NCBI GenBank assembly: GCA_038214135.1
Contig: JBBQSD010000134.1
Location: forward strand, 1 to 16,807
Source of the DNA: JANLSE01 sp038214135
GTDB taxonomy: Bacteria; Chloroflexota; Chloroflexia; Chloroflexales; Roseiflexaceae
Length of the DNA: 16,807 nt
Direction: 5' to 3'
The translations under genes and the position numbers were made by a program. Of the stretch, positions 8,053-14,263 are shown piece after piece. The notes beneath the pieces were generated by a model. The model was not told where the DNA came from. It saw nothing but the letters and a program-made list of their open reading frames with translations, and did not search any database. The first letter of the stretch is position 1. Every line of letters begins with the position of its first letter.

Positions 8053-9284
8053 TAGTTGTTTCCGGGCGAGACGCCGTAGTATTCGGGTGCGATAGGGCCG
8101 ATTTCGGCCACGAAACCGTTGGCGGGCATGAGCGCGATGGATTGATAGAGGTGCTCGAATGCGTCGGCTGCTCGTTCCCATGTATACAGCTCCTCCACCA
8201 AACGGTGGGCAGCGCGAGCGAGCTGAACCCTGAGTGCCGGTTGTTGTATCAGTTGCACCATTGCAGCGGCCAGTTGTGCTGCTGTTTCGCCCTGGAGTGC
8301 GTGCTGCCCGTGCTGTGCGGCAACGCCGGCCAGAACCTGCCGAGTAGCGACGACTGGTAGGCCACATGCCATGGCTTCAAGGACTTTGATCTGCATACCA
8401 GTACCGGCGCGTAATGGTGCTGCGGCAATCGTGGCACGCTGGAGTTCGCCCGCCAAATCGGCAACATAGCCTGTCACCTGAACGCCTGGGAGCAGTGTAA
8501 GTTCCTGTATGGCTGCCGGTGGATCTGCACCAACGATGCGTAGTTGCACATTGGGTACCTGCGCCCGCACCAGTGGGAAAATATCTCTGGCCAGGAACTG
8601 TGCTGCATCGGCATTTGGAAAGTAGGCCATTCGCCCGCTGAAGATGATCGTCGCTGGATCGCGTTCGGTTTCAGAATAGCGAAAGCGCTGTAGATCAACC
8701 CCTAATGGTATAACGTACAATCGCGGATGATTACCAAGTGCTGCCCGATCCGCTGCTGAAACAAGCACTGCACTGGCGAGCTTGGTGAGCAATTGCTGTT
8801 CGTAGTTGGCCATGCGCTGACTTTCGGCAGCGAACAGTAATTGGGCCAGGCCATGTTCACGTTCTGCACGGCGGCGCATGTTAAGTGAGAGCGGATCAAT
8901 AAAATCAACAACTGCCGGAAGTGTTGTACCATCCGCAACGGGTGCGACGCGGGCTGTATGCAGATGCAGAATATCGTAATTGCCGGTTTGGAGCAGTTCG
9001 CGCACTGTTGCACGCAATGCTGATGAACACAGATAGGCGACCTGTAGCGGGCGCGAGCTGGGTATTGCAGCAGCCGTACGGATGAATGCCGCCAATCGTG
9101 ATTGTGCAACTGGTTGCCAGGTAGTGCAGATGTTGGCTGCGTGCTGTTCGGCTCCTGGCTGATCTGGAGCCACGAGTGTGATGGTATGACGTTGATGGAG
9201 CTGGCGCAGCAGTTCGTAGGCGCGCAGGCGATCCCCTTGTAGCGGTGGGTATGGGAAGCGTGGTGCAACAAACAGCACTCTCAC
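8052..9284 (-). CDS. GT4 family glycosyltransferase (PEP-CTERM/EpsH-type sugar transferase-like)
   Basis: A 410-residue GT-B glycosyltransferase that would add a sugar from a nucleotide donor to the lipid-linked glycan. The N-terminal half starts with VLFVAPRFPYPPLQGDRLRA, resembling the PYPP.(K/Q)GD motif of the sugar transferases associated with PEP-CTERM/EpsH loci (TIGR03087-like). The donor-binding half has FSGRMAYFPN (215-224), VGADPP (251-256), VTGYV (270-274) and GTGMQIKVLEAMACG (294-308). The GTG start at 9284 overlaps the upstream stop codon as GTGA. A longer in-frame start at 9335 lies within the methyltransferase gene and adds residues before the first strand of the fold, so it was rejected. 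No PEP-CTERM or exosortase gene is visible here, so the link to that system is only by similarity. Confidence 0.85.
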   Translation of the reverse strand: MRVLFVAPRFPYPPLQGDRLRAYELLRQLHQRHTITLVAPDQPGAEQHAANICTTWQPVAQSRLAAFIRTAAAIPSSRPLQVAYLCSSALRATVRELLQTGNYDILHLHTARVAPVADGTTLPAVVDFIDPLSLNMRRRAEREHGLAQLLFAAESQRMANYEQQLLTKLASAVLVSAADRAALGNHPRLYVIPLGVDLQRFRYSETERDPATIIFSGRMAYFPNADAAQFLARDIFPLVRAQVPNVQLRIVGADPPAAIQELTLLPGVQVTGYVADLAGELQRATIAAAPLRAGTGMQIKVLEAMACGLPVVATRQVLAGVAAQHGQHALQGETAAQLAAAMVQLIQQPALRVQLARAAHRLVEELYTWERAADAFEHLYQSIALMPANGFVAEIGPIAPEYYGVSPGNN

Positions 9285-10027
9285 AGCGTTAGTTCCAGCA
9301 CAACGGCCCATGCATAGCGGCGCATGTGTGGCCAACGCGCAAAGATGCGATCATCGAGTGGAATAAGTGTGTTAAGTGCCATTTGAAACAACGTTCGATT
9401 CTTCAATGGGATGCAGGCGAACGCGGCCAGGGCCACAAGGTAGAATTCGTGATGATGCAACTGGCTGAATGGTTCGCCAAAGAAATGAATCTCATCATAA
9501 CTGAGTGGTTTTTCGGTCGGCGTGCGGCGCCACGGGGTAAGTTTGCGGAATAGATTGAGCAGTGGGTTATGATCGAGTGGTTCCAGGAAGATGGCTTTCC
9601 CGGCGGATTTGAGCAGGCGATGCACCTCACGGCGCGTGATGCGCAGATCGGTATGATGCAGAACCGAGTGCCCGAGAATGGCATCGAAGCTACCATCGGC
9701 AAACCCAAGATGCTCGGCACTCATCTGCTGGGCATCCACTGCAGATGCCAACCCGGCCTGCTCAACGCGTTTGCGAGTTGCGGCAACCATGCCGATCGAC
9801 AGATCAATGGCGATTACATGTGCGCCTGCGCGGGCCAGCCGAATGGCGTTTGCACCATCGCCACAGCCAAGATCCAGAACGCGTTTACCGTGCAGATCGC
9901 CAAGCAACCCAAATGCATAATCATCGGCAGCACTCAGCGCACCCCAGGCGTAAAAATCGGTACGCTCGCGGGCCGAGGCCTGATCGTGATAGGCCTGTTC
10001 GATTTTATGGCGCTCGGCTAGCCGCAT
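9281..10027 (-). CDS. Class I SAM-dependent methyltransferase
   Basis: A 248-residue protein with a methyltransferase type-11/25 core. Motif I is LDLGCGDGAN (51-60), the acidic end of strand 2 is in AIDLS (73-77), and strand 4 is in FDAILGHSVLHH (114-125), followed by a GKAIFLEPL strand (143-151). The substrate is unknown; its place as first gene of a glycan unit suggests O- or N-methylation of a sugar or a lipid-linked intermediate. The ATG at 10027 is preceded by GAGGG about 4 bases upstream. It overlaps the GT4 gene by 4 bp (GTGA), so the two are probably translationally coupled. A quinone or other small-molecule substrate cannot be excluded by sequence. Confidence 0.85.
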   Translation of the reverse strand: MRLAERHKIEQAYHDQASARERTDFYAWGALSAADDYAFGLLGDLHGKRVLDLGCGDGANAIRLARAGAHVIAIDLSIGMVAATRKRVEQAGLASAVDAQQMSAEHLGFADGSFDAILGHSVLHHTDLRITRREVHRLLKSAGKAIFLEPLDHNPLLNLFRKLTPWRRTPTEKPLSYDEIHFFGEPFSQLHHHEFYLVALAAFACIPLKNRTLFQMALNTLIPLDDRIFARWPHMRRYAWAVVLELTL

Positions 10028-10066
10028 GGTACCCTCGCACGATTCCTACCCTCCATCGCGGGTTGC

Positions 10067-10075
10067 ATTATACCA
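10067..10075 (-). promoter_or_regulatory. Extended -10 promoter of the glycan operon
   Basis: On the minus strand, TATAAT (10072 to 10067) is preceded by TG plus one base (10075-10073). This gives a full extended -10 element about 40 bp before the methyltransferase start. No good -35 is seen; TTGGGG lies 19 bp upstream. It matches the architecture of the GAPDH promoter. Confidence 0.6.
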
Positions 10076-10103
10076 TAGGCGTGCATGGCCACCCCAAAAC
10101 AAG

Positions 10104-10109
10104 TATACT
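10104..10109 (+). promoter_or_regulatory. Candidate -10 box for the hydrolase pair
   Basis: TATACT on the plus strand, 35 bp before the first hydrolase start, with only a poor -35 (GTGCAT, 10081-10086, 17-bp spacing). It is back to back with the glycan operon -10, which is about 30 bp away on the other strand. Confidence 0.35.
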
Positions 10110-10144
10110 GTTCATGCTGGTTCCGCATTGCAAGGAGGAGATGC

Positions 10145-11524
10145 ATGCGTCTTCGCCCTATTCTGATGATGCTCTTGAGCCTTTGTGCAGTTCTGGTTCC
10201 CTCGCTTAGCGCTCAGCCGCGTCGCTACACAACCCATCTGCCACGGATTGTGTATCATTCGCTGACACCCAATCGGCTCGGGATTGATCTCCGTTTGGAA
10301 GCACCGCAGAGTGCTCTCACACCATTACACGATACAGGAGCGCGCTGGGCGCGGGCCGGTGATATCGATTGGTCGCGGGTTGAGGCACAGCAGGGATTGC
10401 TCGATTGGTCGGCTGCGGCTGGATTTGAGGCCAATGTGCGGCGGATACGAGCAGCCGGGCTAGAACCAACTGGTGTTATCCAGCGTACGCCACTATGGGC
10501 ATCGGCGGTTGCTGGGCGTGTGTGTGGGCAGCCAGCATCAACGGCGATTCCGGCATTTGCTCAATTTGCCGAAGCGATGGCGCGGCGCTATGCAACTGGC
10601 CCATTGGCCGTGCATGTCTGGCAGATCGGCAATGAAGTCGATTTCGCTCCCGATCAGATCGTCGATTGGCTTGGTTCGGGGTGTTGGGGAACTGGCATTC
10701 CGCCGTATTATGGTGGCGATTACTATGGTGTTGCGCTCAAACAGGTTGCGGCAGCCGTTCGGCGCGGTAATCCAGGTGCCGAGATCATCGCCGCTGGGCT
10801 GGCGCATCCCTGGCCGGATGATGCACAAACGCTTGGGTTCGTTCGTGGCATGCTGGCAGCTGGCGCTGGGAATTCGTTTGATGCGCTGAGTTATAGTGGC
10901 TATGGTGCGCTCGGGGTGAATGATAAGGTTCTGCTGAAGGCTGCACACCTGCGTGGCGTCCTAGGGGAATATGGCTTGGCCTGGAAACCACTGATCGCTG
11001 CGGAACTGGGCTACCCCTGCTTTGATGCAGCTAGCTGTGGGCAGGGTTCGGTTGAGCGGCAGGCCGATTATGCAGCACGGATCTATGCCGAACTGATTGC
11101 CGCCGATCTGGAGATGGGCGTGTGGTTCTCATTGCAGATGTCCGATGATGATCCCATGCAGCACGATCTCCTTGATGGGCCGGGAAGTGCCCCCAGGCCA
11201 GCCTACTATGCGCTGCGCAACTCTCTGGTATTGTTGCGCGATGCACAGCCGCTTGGCCCACCGCCTGTGTTACCGCCCGATTATGCTGAGGGTATCCAGA
11301 CGCTCCAGTTACGTACGCCGCGTGGGGTGATCTATGTGATCTGGGATCCACGCCAGGCTGGGGCAACGGCATGGCTTTCTATTCCAGCAGGTGCGCGGGT
11401 GATCTGTACCGATCGGTTGGAACTGCCGACACCTGTGACCTATGATTGTACGAATCAGGTGGCCTCCGGGCTGCTCACAGTAAGAACCAATTCAACGCGC
11501 TATGTTGAGGTGATCGGGCCGTGA
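10145..11524 (+). CDS. Secreted clan GH-A-like glycoside hydrolase, paralog 1, altered active site
   Basis: A 459-residue protein. A signal peptide (MRLRPILMMLLSLCAVLVP) ends near LSA at 21-23, and THLPRIVYHS follows at 30-39. The rest is a TIM-barrel of clan GH-A type, closest in layout to GH39/GH5-like hydrolases. The acid/base region reads WQIGNEVDF, with Glu164 after Asn163. The probable nucleophile is Glu287 in LIAAELGY. Compared with paralog 2, the usual W-N-E-P is G-N-E-V, and the barrel His of FHAYG is replaced (YSGYG, 250-254). The protein may therefore be slow, have altered specificity, or bind without cleaving. The start at 10145 has AAGGAGGAG at a good spacing; an in-frame ATG 60 bases upstream has none. 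A small C-terminal beta domain (about 380-459) has no recognised identity. The substrate is unknown. Confidence 0.7.
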   Translation: MRLRPILMMLLSLCAVLVPSLSAQPRRYTTHLPRIVYHSLTPNRLGIDLRLEAPQSALTPLHDTGARWARAGDIDWSRVEAQQGLLDWSAAAGFEANVRRIRAAGLEPTGVIQRTPLWASAVAGRVCGQPASTAIPAFAQFAEAMARRYATGPLAVHVWQIGNEVDFAPDQIVDWLGSGCWGTGIPPYYGGDYYGVALKQVAAAVRRGNPGAEIIAAGLAHPWPDDAQTLGFVRGMLAAGAGNSFDALSYSGYGALGVNDKVLLKAAHLRGVLGEYGLAWKPLIAAELGYPCFDAASCGQGSVERQADYAARIYAELIAADLEMGVWFSLQMSDDDPMQHDLLDGPGSAPRPAYYALRNSLVLLRDAQPLGPPPVLPPDYAEGIQTLQLRTPRGVIYVIWDPRQAGATAWLSIPAGARVICTDRLELPTPVTYDCTNQVASGLLTVRTNSTRYVEVIGP

Positions 11525-11588
11525 TTGGATATGGATGTGCAAGTATTGTTTGTTCGTGCTTGCGATGGGAAAGGGGCAAAAGGGAACG

Positions 11589-13025
11589 ATGCGTAGCATG
11601 CTCCGTTGGCTCAGCATATTGATCAGCCTGCTGCTGTTGTTGGTCTCAGTTCCGAGTGCGGCCCAGGAGACATCGGTGATCAGCCGGAATGTGTATCTGC
11701 CGATGGTTATCACCTCACCAGGGCCACTAAGCACATTCGGCTTCGATCTTCGGTCGTACTATGATGATCGGGTGTTATCGTTTGCGCGTGAGGCCAACCC
11801 ACGTTGGGTGCGAGCTGGCGACATGTTATGGTCCGAAGTCGAGCCAACACCTGGAGTCTATAACTGGGCAGCACTGGAGCAGGTCGAAGCGAATGTGCGG
11901 CGGCTGCGTCAGATCGGCTTTGAGCCAATTGTGATTGTGCAGCAATCGCCAGCCTGGGCGCAGCGCGAGCCAGGCCGTTTATGTAGCCCACCGCGCCCTG
12001 AATATGCTGGCGCATTTGCTCGGTTCATGCAGGCATTGGCGGCGCGCTATGCCGATGGGCCAACAGCTATTCATTACTGGGAGATCTGGAACGAGCCAGA
12101 TTATAGTGCCGCTGAGGTTCAGGATAGCCAGGGGTTTGGTTGTTGGGCGCGCAGCGATATGCCATTCTATGGCGGCTCATACTATGGCGATGTGATCAAA
12201 CAGGTGTATCCAGCAGTAAAAGCGGGCAACCCATATGCCATGGTGCTTGCTGGTGCGCTGGCGTATCAGTGGCCGAACGATACGGTGAGCCGAGAGTTTC
12301 TGCGCGGCATTCTGGCCAGCGGAGCCGGGAATTCGTTTGATGCATTGAGCTTCCACGCCTATGGGGTCTGGGGAGCTGGCGATCTGCTGATTGCGAAGAC
12401 GCTGCGGTTGCGGGCGATTCTTGGTGAGTTTGGGCTGGCGCAGAAGCCACTGTTTGCAACCGAGATCGCGGCAACGTGTTATAGCGCACGAGCGACTTCT
12501 GGCGGGTTGACACAGACATGCCCTGATGATTTTTATACCCAGCAGGCCAACTATGCGGCGCGGATCTATGCCGAGGCCGCGGCCCTAAACCTGAGTGGCG
12601 CATTATGGTTCTCGCTTGTTGCAGCCAACCCACAGGTGATTGCCAGTGCCCAATTGATCGATGATCAGAATGGCACGCTGTCCCCGCGGCCATCGTTCTA
12701 TTCCTTCCGTAATTCGGCGCGCCTGCTCCAGGGGGCAACCTATATTGGCCTTCCGCCAACAGAACCAACAGCGGATCAGATTGATCAGGTGCAGACACGG
12801 GTGTTCCGCAAGGGCAATAATCTGCTGTATGTGCTGTGGGTGCCGGTGGCGAGTTTCCCGAAGCTGTATAATTTACCGGTTCCGCCTGGGGCGACGGCAG
12901 TATGTACCGATCAGCTGAGCCGGGATGTTCCGGCGACGTACTATTGCTCTGATACAAATGGCGATGGGCTGATTCCACGGGGTGTGAACGAATTGCCGCA
13001 GTATATTGAGATTATTGGACGCTGA
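11589..13025 (+). CDS. Secreted clan GH-A-like glycoside hydrolase, paralog 2
   Basis: A 478-residue protein, tandem paralog of the preceding gene (64 bp gap). It has a signal peptide (MRSMLRWLSILISLLLLLV, cleavage near SAA at 23-25), followed by VYLPMV (35-40). The barrel holds WVRAGDMLWSEVEP (73-86), the canonical acid/base motif WEIWNEPD (164-171, Glu169), His256 in SFHAYG, and the probable nucleophile Glu292 in LFATEIAATC. These features fit GH39/GH5-like retaining beta-glycosidases that cut polysaccharides outside the cell. The ATG at 11589 is used because it begins the signal peptide and has AAAGGGAA just upstream; starts at 11535 and 11565 lack both. It was probably made by duplication and is likely cotranscribed with paralog 1. 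The C-terminal about 90 residues form a beta-rich domain with NGDG, which has a loose calcium-loop look. Confidence 0.78.
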   Translation: MRSMLRWLSILISLLLLLVSVPSAAQETSVISRNVYLPMVITSPGPLSTFGFDLRSYYDDRVLSFAREANPRWVRAGDMLWSEVEPTPGVYNWAALEQVEANVRRLRQIGFEPIVIVQQSPAWAQREPGRLCSPPRPEYAGAFARFMQALAARYADGPTAIHYWEIWNEPDYSAAEVQDSQGFGCWARSDMPFYGGSYYGDVIKQVYPAVKAGNPYAMVLAGALAYQWPNDTVSREFLRGILASGAGNSFDALSFHAYGVWGAGDLLIAKTLRLRAILGEFGLAQKPLFATEIAATCYSARATSGGLTQTCPDDFYTQQANYAARIYAEAAALNLSGALWFSLVAANPQVIASAQLIDDQNGTLSPRPSFYSFRNSARLLQGATYIGLPPTEPTADQIDQVQTRVFRKGNNLLYVLWVPVASFPKLYNLPVPPGATAVCTDQLSRDVPATYYCSDTNGDGLIPRGVNELPQYIEIIGR

Positions 13026-13042
13026 GGAGTCAGGAGTCAGAA
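13026..13042. repeat. Two GGAGTCA units plus GAA, abutting a stop codon
   Basis: GGAGTCA twice, then GAA, starts at the base right after the paralog 2 stop codon. It is the same family as 35-62 and 16520-16543. The remaining 85 bp up to the convergent GT2 gene hold no clear terminator or gene. Confidence 0.85.
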
Positions 13043-13127
13043 TATTAAGCAAGGGAACCAGCCTCAATCATATATTGATCGAAGCAGAGGCATGGTTAAT
13101 AGACATTGGACAGTCACAGCGGCATCA

Positions 13128-14042
13128 TTAGCGCAACAGCAGGCGTGCCAATCGGCGGAGCGGCGTATGGAAGGCTGGCGGGAGTTGCCAGTAGAGTGGC
13201 CGCAGCATCGTGCGTGGGAGTTCGCGTGGGGCGTGCAGTGCGATCAGCAGGTTATAGTTGAGAAATGCCAGTAGCCATCGATCAGGGCGTAGTTCCTCGT
13301 TGGTGTTCCATCCAGATGATAGGACGCGCCCTGCCCAGGTGTGGAAGCCAGTTTCATACAGCCCTGGGTGGTTGCGAATCAGCATGGCGCGCAGTTCCAG
13401 ATCGAACCGCCGATCTCTGGTGAGCTTACTCGCGCCAGTACGCCGATAGCAGACGAGTGCTACAGGAATGTGTTGCCCGACCCAGCCAGCCGCGGATAAT
13501 GCCAGCCAGAAATCCCAATCCTCATAACCACGGCCCATGGTCGTCCGATACCCGCCAACCTGTTGCCATGCAATCCGCCGGAATGGTGATGTTGAGTGTA
13601 GCAGGCATGTGACCCGTAGCCGGCGTGCATCATATGGGCGGTTGTGTACGATTCCCTGCTCGCCATCGAAGAGTTGCACATCGGTATACACGAAGCCAAC
13701 ATCGGGGCGGGAATTGAAGATTGCGACCACACGCATAAGAATCTCTGGTTCGAGCATGTCGTCCGAGTCGAGCGGCATAATAATCGAACCCTGGGCGATG
13801 GCAATACCAGCATTGCGTGCGCCAGAAAGCCCACTATTGGTCTGGCGTAGCAATCGGATCGCCCGATCCGGGTAGGCAGCGATCAGGTTTGTAGCGACCG
13901 CTGCGGTATCATCTGGGCTGCCATCATCAACAATAATCAGCTCCCAATCGGTATATTGTTGGGCAACAATACTAGCGACGGCATCGGGGAGGTAATGGGC
14001 CTGCTTATAGCAGGGAATGATCACGCTGACGTGTGGGGCCAT
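13128..14042 (-). CDS. GT2 family glycosyltransferase
   Basis: A 304-residue GT-A fold glycosyltransferase. Motifs are VSVIIPCYKQ (5-14), IIVDDGSPDDT (36-46), NSGLSGARNAGI (69-80), the metal-binding D-S-D-D at 92-95, and YEDWDFW (173-179), whose Glu174-Asp175 pair is the usual catalytic base site. The remaining C-terminal part ends in a basic amphipathic stretch (LRRLARLLLR) that could touch the membrane. It would transfer a sugar to a lipid-linked or polysaccharide acceptor in the cytoplasm. The ATG at 14042 has AGAGG upstream. The leader contains a GATAGCC tandem array 15 bp before the start codon. It is on the same strand as, and downstream of, the GT2-GT4 fusion, but 221 bp of repeat-rich DNA lies between them. 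Confidence 0.85.
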   Translation of the reverse strand: MAPHVSVIIPCYKQAHYLPDAVASIVAQQYTDWELIIVDDGSPDDTAAVATNLIAAYPDRAIRLLRQTNSGLSGARNAGIAIAQGSIIMPLDSDDMLEPEILMRVVAIFNSRPDVGFVYTDVQLFDGEQGIVHNRPYDARRLRVTCLLHSTSPFRRIAWQQVGGYRTTMGRGYEDWDFWLALSAAGWVGQHIPVALVCYRRTGASKLTRDRRFDLELRAMLIRNHPGLYETGFHTWAGRVLSSGWNTNEELRPDRWLLAFLNYNLLIALHAPRELPRTMLRPLYWQLPPAFHTPLRRLARLLLR

Positions 14043-14056
14043 GGGTGCCTCTGAGT

Positions 14057-14112
14057 GATAGCCGATAGCCGATAGCCGATAGCCGATAGCCGATAGCCGA
14101 TAGCCGATAGCC
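14057..14112. repeat. GATAGCC x8 tandem heptamer array
   Basis: Eight identical uninterrupted copies of the 7-base unit GATAGCC. The array is in the leader of the GT2 gene at 13128-14042, ending 15 bp before its start codon on the minus strand. It differs in unit sequence from the GGAGTCA family but shares the 7-bp period. Confidence 0.97.
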
Positions 14113-14190
14113 GAGAATTATGTGCCTACAACCCAAACAACTTTTCCGAAACGCTATAACTACTCCGTAACGTACGTTTTCCAGTATTCT

Positions 14191-14240
14191 TTCCCTCACC
14201 CAACCCTCTCCCAGAGCGAGAGGGGCCGGGGGTGAGGGAA
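14191..14240. repeat. 50-bp palindromic hairpin repeat
   Basis: The outer arms TTCCCTCACC (14191-14200) and GGTGAGGGAA (14231-14240) pair perfectly. A 7-bp inner stem (14204-14210 with 14218-14224) and a 7-base loop lie inside. It has the look of dispersed CCCTCACCC palindromes common in bacterial intergenic DNA. It sits 23 bp past the end of the GT2-GT4 gene and could act as a bidirectional RNA hairpin, but no clear U-run follows on the minus strand. Confidence 0.8.
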
Positions 14241-14263
14241 TACAGCTGAAGATTTCTCCTCTA

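Noticed and set aside
8053..8367. 105-residue N-terminal extension of the phosphosugar transferase reading frame
   Set aside because: It lies wholly inside the GT4 gene in another frame, encodes Arg/Ser/Thr-rich low-complexity sequence, and the ATG at 8052 has a classic TAATG coupling with the upstream stop.
9285..9335. Longer start for the GT4 gene
   Set aside because: It lies inside the methyltransferase gene; the GTG at 9284 gives a GTGA overlap and begins just before the first strand of the fold.
12196..12978. 260-codon minus-strand open frame inside hydrolase paralog 2
   Set aside because: It is a shadow of the GH gene, rich in His/Arg/Pro/Ser, with no domain; the plus-strand frame has a signal peptide and catalytic motifs.
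14057..14112. GATAGCC array as a CRISPR array
   Set aside because: The units are 7 bp with no spacers and no cas genes nearby, so it is a simple tandem repeat.
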